A stretch of DNA of 64,000 bases from contig JAPEVC010000020.1 in the NCBI GenBank assembly GCA_027946555.1, forward strand, positions 170,256-234,255, in the 5' to 3' direction. This DNA is from Gnomoniopsis sp. IMI 355080. Its lineage: Eukaryota; Ascomycota; Sordariomycetes; Diaporthales; Gnomoniaceae. Below the pieces are notes generated by a model. The model ran no database searches. It saw only the letters and a list, made by a program, of their open reading frames with translations, and was not told the origin of the DNA. Both the position numbers and the translations under genes were made by a program. Positions 9,800 to 22,874 of the stretch are shown here, piece after piece. The stretch's first letter is position 1. The number at the start of each line of letters is the position of its first letter.

Positions 9800-12700
9800 C
9801 GGTCGTGAGGATTGTTTTTTATTATCGGTAAGCGTTATCCGTACGGCTTGGTCCTCGTGGTTTGGATGTTGCTGCTCCTGGTCCCTCTCCCTTAAAAGCT
9901 GCTTCTCCTGATCGGCCGTTGGTTGTAAATGAATTGCTGCGAAATTCCCGACATCTTTGGTGGGAAAGAGTGTCGAGAACATGGCAGAGGCAAGCAACCG
10001 TGGGCGACGAAGAGGTGAAGTAGGGACAGGCAGTGAGTGGTAACCGAGTGGATATAGTGCTCCGGAGAAGTGTGCCGGAAGAGTGGGACCGACTGGGTGG
10101 GAACCGCCACCGCACTACCACAACGTGCAGAAAGGCAGGCCGCCGCAAGTGGAGCGTCGAACGCAATCTTTGACGAGGATCTCCAAACCAACTTGCTCGA
10201 GTGCTGCCTTGATCTGCACAGTGGCCGTGTGTGGTCTTACCGTGTTATATGTTGATCCTATAAGCACTATATCTCCGGAGTACCTAGGCGGCTGTTAGGT
10301 AGGACAATCACTGAGACCCTTGCCGAATGGTCGCAAACAAGGCTCAATAGCCCCGGCAGTCGGGTCGCTTTAGGTTGAATGATCCTGGTCCTGGGAAGGA
10401 AAACAGCCCAGTCAGGGAGGTGAGATAGAGAGAGAGAAAGACAGAGAGACCGAGCACCCTTGGGGATGTAATAAGCTTTGCAGGGTGGTTGTTGCTGTTT
10501 CCAGTGGGAAATAAACAGGGCAGTGAAGGATTCGAGTCGCGTCAAGAGACGACGCTCTGATCACACTTGCTGCTTTGGATTCGGCAGAGGGGGGTTAGAC
10601 TGCAGGGTGGAGCCAGACGACGCGATGCGATGGCACGGATGAGTGGCAACTAAAAACAAAACAGAGAACAAGTTGTGTATGTGGTTGGAAGATGACCATT
10701 GATAACGGGATAGACTGCAACATGCAGCAAGAAGACTAGAGTAGAGGATCTACGTGCATACATGTACAGACGTATGTACATATATAGAAGATAGCGTCCT
10801 GTCAGCATCTCGAGAGGATGCCACGTTGGCGTCCTTTTTGGTGCCCCATTCTCTTCAGCTGGTCTACGCAGTACTCTTGAGTCAGGGAAATTGAGACTTG
10901 TTCGTCTCATGAAATCAACGGCTAGTACTAGAGGAGATTGAGCGTGTTCGGGTCTATTATTTCGTACATAGAAAGATACGAGGCAGTGTTCAGTATAATA
11001 CGGAACGCTGCAGTAGTGCAAGACTCGAGATACGGAACGCTGCAGTAGTGCAAGACTCGAGCCTAAAATGGCACTACGAGGGGAACAGAATACATTCGCA
11101 GTAGGAGGTATAGTAGCAGAATGATTATAGTACTACCCGCAGTATGGCAAGTAGGTAGGTATAGACGGCGGAACTTATTGAATGCGGGCGCAACCTTGAT
11201 TGAGCTCTTCATAACAGGGAATATCCCTCACGGCTGCATCCAAAGTGCAACCTCAGCTCGTGGACAAGGATCAACTTAGGTTCGTCCTGCTTTATCCTTG
11301 GTAACCATGATGAACCATGATGCACCACCATCTTGAGTGGCTCGCCCAAACATGAGCAGACTTTTTGCCAACGCGTCGTCACGATTATCATGACGCGGGG
11401 CCGGCACACGCTCGTATTAGCAAAACGCTTGCGTTGTCATTAACGTTCAAGCCTCCATTCAGCTGATGTTGTGGATCCTTTTTGGCGTGCTCACCAACAC
11501 AGCCACAGCCCTGGTGCGAGTGAGAGGAGCTCCCTCATTGACTTGCGCTTCAGCCAAGCCTAACGTGGACAAAGCGACATAGCCGAACACACAACGGGCT
11601 TAAGCTCACGAGCTCCCAAGCTCCTAAGCTCCTGACCGCCCATCAGCTTGTAACAGCCCGTTTCAAAACACTGGCTCGTATTTACTGTACTATGTATGTA
11701 CGGTGACTACCGAGCTGCTGCACGCTCCAAAACAATCCTACCGACCCGCATGTGGAGGGCCACCGCAACGTTTACTGTGGCTTCTCCGGATGAGCACACA
11801 GTATGGCGCTGATGAATTCTCGGAACTTGACTTGTGCGCAGTGAGTGGAGAGGTATTGGTAAACGAAAACCGTTCTCTCCGACTGCGGGAAAATGAGGTC
11901 ACTGGCGGACGTCATCAGCCGAGCATTGCTTGGAAAGACAAACCATGGTTCGACAACATCCGGTGTGAAAACATCCCGGGATGCTGGCATTGGCAATCCA
12001 TGGACTACTGTATCATTATTGCCGCACTACCTACAAACACTCCGGCGCTCTTCGCACTTCTGAGGCGGGTCCGAACACCTGTCACCTGCATACCTGTCCA
12101 ATGTTTTCCATTCGAATGAAAATTGAAATTCCCCTTGTTCGTCTCAGCAAGGTGGATCAACCCTCTAGGCGAATCGGCAATGGCCCAGTCTTGCCGCTCG
12201 TATTCCTTGAGGCCACATGAAAACATGGTGTCCACCATGGACCCAGCAGCCCGAGTGCCCTTTTTTGTTTTGCTTTCTTGGCGCGAAAGGCAGAAGATCG
12301 CATCGAGTGGGGCGCCGTGATAAGGTTGGTCAGATCAGTCTATCAGGACGGCGTGGCAGCGTGATTGAGGCTCTGCCTACGGATGCCAATCGTCAGACAC
12401 GCAGCCGGAAAGTTTTCTATTTTTGGCATTGCAGTCTGCATCCTTGAAGACCTTAGAAATGACATGTGTCAATCGGACTTATATTGCGACAGATTTCGAG
12501 CATGACTTGGTACGGTCCAGAGGCCTTTATTGTCTCGATGCAACCAAGTAGGAAGTCTGTCGAAATGTCACGTACTATGTCATACTGCTTCAATGAGCGA
12601 CGAAGACAATATAATGAGGCAAGCAGATTAACTGTCTTCTGAAGTTTGTTAGGCACTACATGAGTAGGTACCCTATAGAAGTGCTCTAAAGTGGCATAAA

Positions 12701-13262
12701 TATTCACTCAGAAGCCATGGCTATAGTACAAGGCAATTCATTACTGAAGAATATGTACAGAGTCCTAAAGAATGTAGACTTTTAACTAAACGATATCTTT
12801 CTAAGTCATAACATATAGTGCCTCCCTAATTTACATTGAATTTCTCTTTGACTTTGCCTGCTATCCGTCATGCATTCATGGTAAATGTTCTTGGGGCTCT
12901 ATCATCGCCCCCAACTCTTATCGATATGCCCAACTTGCCATCACTAGCGCCTCTTCACAGGGCTGAGTGACAAGGGATAGCTATAGGTGAATTTGAAGCG
13001 CGTCAACCCTGGCGGAAGCCCGCTTTCCATGTGAAGACTGCTCCACTCACTTGCTCCCACCTTCCGACATCTCACCACTTTGTTCACCATACCACAGTAG
13101 CCTCTCGTTCTATCATTGCAACACCTAGGGCAGTACCATGAGAGCCCTGGTGATACTTTGGCCCCTTTTCTAAACAAGTCGCACACCTTTGTGAGGTCTC
13201 AAGCACGGGACAATTCAAACAATCCCAACGGAGGCCACGACGCCAATGGGAAGCGCGACACC
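9800..13262. other. Gene-poor region of 3.5 kb
   Basis: This is the shared upstream region of the mucin-like gene (minus) and dolichol kinase (plus). It contains a 32-bp tandem duplication (listed separately) and several AGGTA/CCTAGG words (about 10279-10302, 11148-11162, 12664-12671). Open frames at 11703-12119 and elsewhere are short, start at non-ATG codons or lack protein-like composition. I saw no transposon protein, tRNA box pair or inverted terminal repeat. Confidence 0.5.
10998..11061. repeat. Perfect 32-bp tandem duplication
   Basis: Two identical 32-bp units abut exactly (10998-11029 and 11030-11061), each beginning ATACGGAACG and ending AGACTCGAG. No homology continues beyond the junctions, which suggests a recent slippage or repair event in non-coding DNA. 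Confidence 0.95.
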
Positions 13263-16142
13263 ATGGACGAGAATTTGAAGCCCCTTGGTTCTGATGGGGC
13301 CACCACGGGGTTCAACCACCAAAGAAACGAGAACGAGGCACTTAGACTGCTTTCGCGATCCCCACATCCATATCACAGACAGAATTACGAGCTCCTTCAG
13401 CCATCTGACCGACTTCTGGCTCAGGCCACCTCCAGTCCCCGACCTGAGTCCGATGCTGCTTTCGATCAACTCTCGCACCTCCCGGTCTTTGCCAAAGATT
13501 CAACACCTTCCACGGATAGCGGAACCGAAGCCGATGACGAGACATACCTCAAGAGACTGCCTCCTTTCAAAGTGAAGCTGCACAAGGGTTTGCGCGGTCG
13601 CAACGAGGCACTATCAGGGCCTGGAACACCGTTGTTGACTCCCGCCACGGATTTGGACTTCAATGGCATTCCTTCACATGGGCAGGCCCGCGCGAAAGAG
13701 GAGCATAAGCGGCGCAAATCGGATGCAAAAACGCGCAATGCTGTACTGGGTCGGAGAGGAGCAGAGGTTGCCATCTTAGGAACCCTGGCCTGTCTCGTTC
13801 TGACTAAAGAACCAGCTGTTGCGCTGTACAAGAAGGGTAGGTCATACATGTTCGCCTACACCGGTTGAGTGCATACTAATTTCAATACAGAGCTGTTCCT
13901 CAGTTCCACCCTTTTTTCGACGCTGTTGTTCATCTATCCCTTGCGAGTCACCATATGGGCCTATTTCGAACACGATCACCAGCCAAAGAGCGTATTCTTC
14001 TCGATTCCGACAACCTTCGATCCGGCACCAGCTCTATACCCTCAGCTGTTGGCCATCACCGTAGCCTTTCTTACCTCCAAACATGTCGAAAATGTTGTCC
14101 TACCCAACCTCCTTCTCAGCATTGCATCTATCCCAAGATTTCTCATTCCAAGCCCTGGCGCGCACGAGGTAGTCAATAGTATGCACTGGTCTCTTACGTG
14201 TGCGCCCTTGATACTGCACCAATGGTACGCGTCAGCGGCTGCATTTGACAAATTGCATGGGTCCACTATCTCACTGGAGGATCTCTCCCTCCTCTACCCT
14301 CTACATCAGACTCTATGCATGATTCTCCGTCAAATGACGAAAGACAGCGATCCAGCAAAATCCAGCGACCCAACAAAAGGCAGTCTGCTCCCAACGGAGA
14401 TCCAGCTACTCTCGATATCTCTGATCAATCTTTGGCTGCTTGCCACCTCACCACAGGCTGAGATCTTGAAGGCTGTTTTATGGGTAGGAGGAATTGGGGT
14501 GGTCTTACTCTGCGGGCCTGTTGTTCAATGGAGCATCAATTTGGCCAGGGTGCCTAAGTGGCGACTCAGGCGGAACGAGGCTCCAGCACGACCAGCGGTT
14601 TCCTTCAATATCTGGACGCTGCTGGATTTCTTCCTCAGCTGTGTTTTCAGTTTCATTGTACTATTCATTCCCGACAAGGTCAAGGGAGAATGTGGCTTTG
14701 AGACAGAAAGCTCCACGGCGATATCTGGATTCACTGAAGATGAAGACGGGCCTAAGGCTCATGGATCCCACCGAAGATGCGCCTCGCTTCATATGGATGG
14801 CCTATCCGAGACCGAGCCATTGAAGAGAGCCGAGACAGCATCAGTCGTCGAAGAGCCCGATTCTGGCATGACAGAGCCCGAACAGTTGACCAAACAGTCT
14901 CGAAGACACACTTTACCCTCCGCAAGCAACACAAGGAGGCCTTTAAAAACGCACACCCCGGCCGGACGACGTAAACGATCTGCATCTTCATCCATCCGCT
15001 GCTTTTTCGGCTTGACGCCAGAAGAAGCGAACAGGAGGAGTTGGCAGTACGCCACGTGGGTGTACATATCGATACTCGCAGTCATCGCCTGCATCGACGT
15101 GTATGTTATGAAATTTGCCTTGGACGGATGGGAACCTGTGGGCTGGGCTGCAGGCTACATTTTTGGTGATTTGGAATGGTTTAGGCACAGCGTAGTTTTC
15201 GTTATGGGCTGTGAAAATTGGATCTGTCTTCCAACACGCCGAACGGAACTCGACGAGTGCCAACAGGGCTGGGTCCAGCAGCTTCGTCTTGGTTCGTATG
15301 GTGCAGCCAATACGAGACTGCTCATATCCTCTTGGTGGGCTGGGATCATTGTCGTCGGGCTCGCCATTGTCTTTCAGCTCTCCAAATCCTACGAAGTCGA
15401 CACGCGCCGCAAGGTGTTCCATTTCATGATGGTGTCCATGTTTCTTCCGGCAATCTTTATTGATCCAGCCTGGTGCTCGCTAGCACTCACCATCGTCCTG
15501 GCCATATTCCTGTTGCTGGATATGCTCCGCGCAAGCCAGCTGCCACCGCTCTCGACCCCCATCAAGCTTTTCTTGCAGCCCTATGTCGACGGCAGGGACT
15601 ATCAAGGTCCTGTGGTTGTTTCGCACATATTTCTGCTTATCGGTTGCGCCATACCGCTGTGGCTAAGCCTCGCATCTCTGCCGCGAAGCGGCACCGGTTG
15701 CTTACGAGGTTGGGAAATTCCCACCCGCGAGCTGAGCATGGTCTCGGGCGTTGTCTGTGTTGGTCTAGGCGACGCGGCGGCCTCTTTGATCGGTCGCCGC
15801 TGGGGCATCCGCAAGTGGTGGTGGGGCGGCGGAAAGAGTCTTGAGGGTAGCGTGGCCTTCGCGACGGCTGTGTTCGCTGGTCTTTTAGCTGCTAATGTCT
15901 GGCTGAAGATTGGCGGATGGCCCATCACGAACTACTCGGGCAACGGACTCGAGGCCACACCCTATCGCGGTTTCGACGCGATGTGGGAGGGTTTCAGAGA
16001 ATACAAGTGGACTGGCGTGGTGCTTAACACGGGTATTTGCGCTACGATGGCGAGTTTGACGGAGGCGGTTCTCACGGGCGGAAATGATAACGTGGTTGTG
16101 CCCGTTGTCTTGTGGACATGCGTCAAAGCTACGGGTCTTTGA
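13263..16142 (+). CDS. SEC59: Dolichol kinase
   Basis: Two exons, 13263..13836 and 13891..16142, give 941 residues. The 54-nt intron has GTAGGT, TACTAAT and TACAG signals and joins LYKK to ELFLSST in frame. The enzyme phosphorylates dolichol with CTP in the ER membrane, producing dolichyl phosphate for N-glycosylation, O-mannosylation and GPI synthesis. The N-terminal 190 residues are soluble and disordered. Many hydrophobic segments follow, with a long Ser/Arg-rich cytosolic loop around residues 310-400. The C-terminal third carries the kinase signature: VDTRRKVFHFMMV, the CTP-binding GVVCVGLGDAAASLIGRR and GGGKSLEGSVAF. The size is at the large end for fungal Sec59 because of the N-terminal and loop extensions. 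The ATG at 13263 is the first in frame; nearby ATGs in other frames hit stops at once. Confidence 0.93.
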
Positions 16143-16678
16143 AGAAGGTTAATTATCTTACTGCGGTCCACATTTACACTCATCGAGACCACTTTGACTT
16201 TGAAGGGTATTCGCATGTTCTCAGAGGTGGAGCTCAACAGATATATGAGGCTTTACGGTCCAACCGAACGAAGTATCGTTGTCCGCGCATAATAAGGGAG
16301 AGCAGACGGATGCTCTGGAAAAGGAACCGCATGCGACCAAAGCAATGCGACATGAAACGTCACGATCGGAATAGCATAGACAGGCAGATACCTCAGGGCG
16401 GCGTTTACAGGCTTGACTTCCGGGTTGGTACTAGATGGAAATTCTTTGAAGCATGAAAGGGGATGGGATTTCAAGAGCTCTTCTGTGTAGATACTTGGTG
16501 ACCTGGTACATTAGCACCACAGGTCCCCCGGGTGGGGAAATGAAAATATTGCGGTCTCGTGAGAGATCATATTTGTGCTGCGAGTCCAAAACGGACTCAC
16601 TGTCTTCATCTTGAGGTTGTGAAGAGTCGTCACACACTAGCACTCCTTTACAACTAATTCATTCACCTGGAAGGAGAC
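16143..16678. other. Convergent 3' intergenic region
   Basis: 536 bp between the stop codons of SEC59 (plus) and the unknown gene on minus. It probably holds both 3' UTRs. No gene seen. Confidence 0.5.
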
Positions 16679-17798
16679 CTAGATGCCAGCCTGATCCCTT
16701 TCCGTCATGCCCTGTATCTTCGTGACTCTCCTCTTGTGAACATCCTCGCACCAGCTCCTCGCCCACAGCTTCTCTCTGTTCTCCCTCTCCTCCCCATCAC
16801 GGCTCTCGCGGGCGTATAGCTCCACCGAATTTTCCTTTACCGCCAATTTTCCAGGGACAGCAATTCTCCCCTTTGGGACGTTCACATACCCATACTCGAT
16901 CGCCGCCTCCACCAGCATCGCATTCTGCGTTCTGCGACAGGCACGGCTACTATTCGTCTTGGTGCCTAGAGGCAGCCGCTGCACCTTTTGCACGCTCGTT
17001 GTTTTGGTGACGAAGCGCCCAAGCCGGTCGCGCGGCAGCTTCGTACGTGGGAGCTCGGCCGACGATGACGATTCTAGCTGCTTGATGCGTTCTTGCAGCG
17101 CCAAGTTTGCGTCCTTGCTCGAGGCGAGGAGCGCGCGGGTCGTGGCCAGTTCCGTGCGGAGTAGGAGGACAAGGCTGGGCTCGACGTTGGGCGTGGAGCT
17201 GTGGCTGGTGACCATGTCTTCGATCTCGTTAGTTGGTAGCCGCTCGCCCCGGCCCGCAGGGATAAAGGGCAGGATGGTTGTATCCTTGGCATTGACAGTG
17301 GTGGAAGGCAAAGAGGAAGAGCCGGTGAAGTGCAAGCTCGGTGTGTCCTCTGAAAGGGGAAAAGGGAACGACACAAGCTGGTCTAGGATCGACGGCGATG
17401 ACAGTTTGAAAGAGGTACTGGACAAGGACGCTTCATAGCCATAGGCGGTTCCTAAGTCAGCCCTGTGCCTAGTTGGATATGACTTCTGAGCCGTTGAGCA
17501 TGGAGAAAAGGCGCTCACCAGTCTCCAGACCATCCATCATCGCGGATTCGCCATAAGAGCCAAGCGGCGAACACGGCGGCGACTGTGGCCGAGGGTCCTT
17601 GTTGAAGGGACTCCATACGAAAGTGTCTCTTTGGTTACCAACAACGGTTGATGACAGTGCCTTCCGATGGCGTGGTGGGTGATCTTTTCTGTGGCGGAAT
17701 GGATTCGCGTTGGTATTGACATAACCGGGCTGGCCAGCCCACTGATCGGACCCTAATTCATTTGAAGACATCGAAAACATCAAGATTTGATTGAACAT
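16679..17798 (-). CDS. Hypothetical protein with short coiled-coil segment
   Basis: Two exons, complement(16679..17451, 17519..17798), give 350 residues. The 67-nt intron has a GTGAGC donor and a CTTAG acceptor in matching phase. I do not recognise the family. The N-terminal third is Ser/Pro/Asn-rich and disordered. A helical segment around residues 185-220 (LLLRTELATTRALL followed by ANLALQERIKQLESS) looks like a short coiled coil. It is followed by a basic patch (LPRDRLGRFVTK) and a C-terminal block with VEAAIEYGYVNVPKGRIAVPG that looks folded. A Glu/Arg-rich tail ends the protein. The start ATG at 17798 is one of three close candidates (17798, 17780, 17771). Confidence 0.6.
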
Positions 17799-19621
17799 GC
17801 CCAGAGGGCGTTGTACGTAGAAGCTCCATGATCTGAACACTCTGAACCGAGACCATGCTCTAAATATACATGCAACTTCATCCAAATATCACCGTCTAGA
17901 ACTTGGCTGCCTGAATCTTTTCTTTTCTTTGCTTGGTTCATGGCCCTGATGTAACTGATCTAAGATCAAGGGAGCAGGCACAAAGCAGAGGCAAAGGCAA
18001 GAAGAGAGAATCGGAAACAGACAAGCAGGCACTACATGCCTTGTGTCCAAGGTGTAATTGCGAAATAAGACTGCGTAGGTATTGCTTGTTTAGCAGTCAA
18101 TACCTACCTTGATGGAACCTACCAGGCATTCACAGAGATGTTGAAACTCCATAATTTCATCTTTGCACCCAGATTGATGGCTTTGCCAGAGGCAGGCATG
18201 CCCAGAGATCGATCCTCGGCTTCGCGGACTCAGCGCATGAGCCATGGCCGTGAGCGCACCCGCGCCAAAAAGCTATCACGACCGGTTACCCTCCCGGGTA
18301 CGTACGTCCAGCCAACAATCTGTGTTCTTCTGTCGAATCTTGACGTGCAGTGTCACACAAACACGGCATTACCAATAAATTTCACCCATGCGCGATAGGA
18401 TCAGAATGGCTCAGCAAAGTCTGGGTGAGCTTGAGAGCCACTTGACCCATGCTCGACTTTGACTTCCCGATGTGCTGCACGAGCCGAAGTTCCGAGTGCG
18501 TGTTTGTAAGCAGCAAATTTGGGTGTGCGCCCCAGACGCGGATCACTGACCCGGCTGAAACGCCACCACATTCCAGTCCAAGAGATCTGCTTTAATAACC
18601 CACGTGTCAGCAATGAAGAAGGTCTCATATGAATAAAAGTGTCAGGAAAAGTTTGCCCTGAAGGCCTCTTCTTTGTCTCATGGACGTTTGCTTGCTGCAG
18701 GGATACTAGTGTTCGATCTCATCAAGGGGTTGTTGCATATCGCAATTGCCACTGATGAGCAGAGAGCAATATGACGATCTAGGCTCAGCTGTAATCATTG
18801 CGGGCTGGCGTACGAGCAACGTTGGCGGCAATTGCTAGATCGATATAGGTGTCAAGTTGGCATAATTCGCAGACTGCTTGGACGCGGCGTGCAGGGCAAA
18901 TCAAGTTGAAACAAGTCGAAAGAAGATCGTTATGGCGGGACCTCAGAAACTTGCCGTATTAAGTTGGCATTCATCGTATGGCACAGTGTTGTTCAGGAGA
19001 GTTCTGTTGAGCTCCGAGTCAAGTTTGGCGCTATCTGTTGGACGTTCTTCTCTCCCAGATTTTTTCGATGAAAATGTCGTGTCCCCGTCTTTTTATGCCG
19101 TATTGATTCCATGCAAGTAATGGGCTGGGGAAAGATGACGACTGATGACTGATAATCGTACAGGGTGCAGTTGAAGGAAAGTTTGGTGTAGTCTGGTGCT
19201 GTAAAGGTGCAAATATTTTGTGATCTTCGTTGATCGACGCGACGATAAACGGCTGCCGCCCACTCCAGAACCCAGAACTCGTGTCGCATTTCGTAGAAAC
19301 AAAAATTAATAGACCATACGAGGCCCGCTGTCGTCTCCCCGTCAAGGCTACGCAATCTAGTGCAAACCCCAAGTAAGACGAAGAGATGCTAGCCGAAGTC
19401 CCAGTCGCAAAATTGCGCAACTCGAGTGCCGAAAAAACTCCACGACCGCAAGCTTGTTTTCGATGACCGACCATTTCCCATTCCCACGAACCGAAGAAAA
19501 AGACCGAATGCCGATGAACTTACAGACACAGTGGGCGAGGCGCTGGAAACCTACTACGCGCAGACTGGCGTTGGGTCGCTTCGCACGAGCTGTGACGTGG
19601 CTCAACGGGCACCTAAAAAAT
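17799..19621. other. Intergenic region of 1.8 kb, nothing supportable
   Basis: This lies between the promoter of the unknown minus-strand gene and the 3' end of the SR-protein gene. Short open frames (for example 18138-18398) do not resemble proteins. CTACC/GTAGG words occur near 18055-18125. Confidence 0.45.
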
Positions 19622-20920
19622 TCAGTCACGTCCATAACGGGCGGGGTAAGGATCACGGTAGAGAATATCGGAATCGCGCGTACCACCGTAGGTGTCCCGA
19701 GCATCGGAGCGCGACGCGGTGTCACTGTAGCCGCCAGCAGGAGGAGCAGCATCACGTGGAGCGCGATCGCCGCCACGGTCGCCGCGGTCGTATCCACGGT
19801 CAAAGCCGCCTCCGCCAGCACCACCGCCGCGGGGTCCAGAGTACCGATCGTCGCGGCCACCTGCGTACCGGTCGATGCCACCTCGGTCGTCATAGTCCCG
19901 ACCACCTCCCCGGCGATCATAGCCGCCACGGTCGCCGCCACGGTCGCCGCGGTCATCTCGGTCATAGCCTCGGTCGTAGCCGCGATCGTAGCCGCGATCA
20001 TCATAGCCTCCGCCATAGCCTCGATCTCCGCCGTATCCTCGGGAGCCGCGGTCGTCACGGTCTCGGTAGCGGTCTCGGTAGCGATCTCCGCCGCGCGGGC
20101 CGCCAAAGCCTCCCCGGCGGCGATCATCGCCGTATCGGTCACCACCGAATCGGCCGCGAGGCTCCTCTTTGTAATATGTGAGTGACGACCACGACAAGGG
20201 AGAAATTAAATGCCTCAGCAGATAGGGCCCAACTTACTAGGTGGTCCAAAGTACTTGCCAGGAGTAGGCGTACGAGGTCTCGCGCGACGAGCCTTCTCGA
20301 TGGACAGGGTACGGCCCTCAAACTCCTTGCCTTGCAGTCCCTCCTTTGCAGCGTCGGCCTCCTCGGAGGTAATCATCTTGACGAATCCGAAGCCACGAGA
20401 CTCCTTGGTGTGAGGGTCGCGCATGATCTGGCACTTCTCGACGGTGCCATACTTGGTGAAGAGACGAGTAACCTCTTCCTCAAGAAGGCGAGGGTGAATA
20501 CCAGTGACGAACAAGTTGGAGCCGGGGTTGACGGCGCCATCGTCATCGCGGTCGCGCATGGGCTCATCCTTGACAGGAGCGCTGCAGAAGTAAAGCATTA
20601 GATTAAGATCAGCTGTGGCGTAGACTTGGCGAGTCATCAAACTTACCGATCGGCGCCAGGAGAGGCAGAACGGCGGCGACCGCCATCACCTCCATTGTCG
20701 CTACGAGGAGAAGCGCTGCGGTTGTCGCGCTCATAGCGCGGAGCCTCATCTGAAAGAGCGCGGATGTTAGCGTCAGACGCTGAGCTTGGATCGGATTGAA
20801 TTGACAAGCGCGCTCTAGTACTGTCGCGTTATAGCGCAACGCGTCACAGGGTCGGAGAAAAGACATACCATCGAAGCGGTCACCGGCGGGGTTCTCGTAG
20901 TCCATCGCGGTAGTGGCCAT
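19622..20920 (-). CDS. Transformer-2-type SR splicing factor with RRM and RGD/RGY tail
   Basis: Four exons, complement(19622..20166, 20238..20581, 20647..20749, 20869..20920), give 347 residues. The introns are 119, 65 and 71 nt, and all junctions keep phase. Residues 18-52 form a short Arg/Ser region (RSASPRSD, RRRSASPGAD). Residues 73-150 are a single RRM with RNP2 NLFVTGIH and RNP1 RGFGFVKM. It is followed by the linker ARPRTPTPGKYFGPP, which matches the PTPG linker that marks Tra2 proteins. The C-terminal 180 residues are Gly/Arg/Asp/Tyr-rich repeats (DRGYDRGYDRGYD and related), a likely disordered RNA-binding or condensate-forming tail. Tra2 proteins bind GA-rich exonic enhancers and promote exon inclusion in the nucleus. 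The repeat tail creates long open frames on the opposite strand, which I treat as shadows. Confidence 0.92.
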
Positions 20921-22874
20921 CTTGGATGACAGAGTTGATTGATGTGAGGAAAAGGGGGTGAGATTGGATGGTTTGATGGAAGGGGATGGACTGTTTGGTC
21001 AGTTGTGCAAGGCTGCTTCTTGTGGCGAAGCAGTATGCTGAGTTGATGAAATGGGTATCGTTTGGAAAGAACCAACTAGTCTGGAAATTGTGGACAAGGA
21101 AATAAGAGATTGCACGAAAGGGGCGTCGTCGCACACGGGAACGAAAGAGCACAACACAATAATTGTTTGCACTCAATGATGAGAAGATGTGGAGGTTTGA
21201 GTGTGTGGATGGACAAAGGGACGACGTTGCTGGAGCTGACTTTTTCAGAAAAGGGAGGAGCGATGTGGCCCGTGCTTCTGGCCCGTGCCCCCACTAGCGC
21301 GCCTGCATATCAGTGGAGTCATTGGTCCCGACCCACCCTAGTAACCCCAGGTTCAGTCACCTCTCTAGGCAGTCACACCTCGCAAACAGCTTTCCAAGAT
21401 ACCAAGTCCTTGTCAACGTCACACTACATTTTCGGTGGGTGGCCATTTCTCCGTCAAGCCCGGTGAAGAAGCTCCCTGAAATCTGGCTCGCAAGGCTCAG
21501 AGTTGGGGGTTTACAAAGCACACAATTTACTCTTTCGCCTTGCTGGAATTACTTTCCCTCTAATCTTCAAGCTTTGCACGTGGACCGGCAATCCTCGGCT
21601 TTGAGGGTGTTCCTTCGAAGCGATCCGGGAAATGGTGTCTAAAATAGGGCTGTACTCAAGCCAGTTATCATCCAGCAGACAGGTGTAGTCCAAAGAACCG
21701 CCAGTCGATGTGGACGGGGCTGTTGATGCTAAGTGGGGACCAGCGGTTGCCTCACTTTTCCCCACGATCAAGCTCCTGATCAACGCTATTGGATCACCAA
21801 AGCTGTACATGAACATCTGGCCTCACTTTTCCTGATGGAACCCTCTCAGATGCCACTGTCACTAATCCTAGTTGTCCATGTCCCATATTCTGTTCACCAT
21901 CCCACCATTCCTCATCATCTGAAGCAAAGTCATGTGCAGTCATCAACATCCAGTACCAGCAGGGATAATATACTGCTCCTGCCATCAGCCTAAGTTGGAC
22001 AATAGATTACTATGGGCTCCAGGCCAACAATTCGATCAAGTGTCTTGGAATGTTTCCTCTTGCGTCAAAACCTGGCGGTCGGAGGCAGCTGTAGGAAGAG
22101 GGCAATGACGGCTGGGCTTTGGCCACCCAATTTCGGCGGTGAAGTGGGAGCAGGTGTATAGGTGACTCAAGGCCTCCCTGCCCAAGCCAATGCCCATAAG
22201 CCCACCAAAAACCATGGCTTGTTGAGTTTTCCACACACTTCGGTTGTTATGTAAACGTCGAGAGCTGCTCGCACACCGATGAATAAAGCAGAACAACTGA
22301 AGTTGCGCTGCTTAGTTTTTCCATTGATGTTATAAGGACATAGGTAGATCTAAGCGCACGAGATCAGTCAAAGAAAAAAATTAGCTCACTCTGAAGCATC
22401 GAGCAATCCGCGACCACCTATCGAATGTCCGTGTCCATTAGATACCTAGGTAGATGTCAATTTAGAAACACAACTTCAAGCTGCCGTCAACAAGCACCTC
22501 CATTGGGTTTTAATCACATCAGCTACTTAACTACGTCTTGGCCCGTAGTGTTTTCACACTCACTCAGTTACTTCTCTTGTAAAGTTGTCAGGGAAACATG
22601 CAGTGAAAACGGGATGTTGCTGGGCATATTGTACCCGGTAAAGCTTATAAATACGGCTAGGCTTGGTGCTTGCGAGGGCAGGGAAGAGGAAGACGTTCCA
22701 TTGAGTGGCTGGTGATGTCCAGACGATAACCGTCACACGCGACAGTACTTCGCTGGATGTGCAATTTTTGTGGAACCCCAAGCAATGCAAAGACAGCAAC
22801 AGCAACTTTCAAGGCCAAACTCAGTGTATTCGCGGTTCCACAAATTCAACTCGAAACTCTGGACAATTCCGGCT
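20921..22874. other. Intergenic region of 2 kb, nothing supportable
   Basis: This is the upstream region of the SR-protein gene and the 3' flank of the glutaminase gene. It contains a CCTAGGTA word near 22443 but no supportable exon or RNA gene. Confidence 0.45.

Noticed and set aside
11946..11970. GGTTCGA word suggestive of a tRNA B box
   Set aside because: The flanking bases do not form a T-stem and no A box lies at the right distance.
11703..12119. Plus-strand frame of 138 residues
   Set aside because: Starts at GTG, no family features, no flanking splice sites that extend it.
19426..20185. Two long plus-strand open frames of about 250 residues
   Set aside because: They lie antisense to the repeat tail of the SR protein, consist of His/Arg/Gly or Ala/Val/Ile repeats and have no upstream logic. 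They are frame shadows of the repeated codons.
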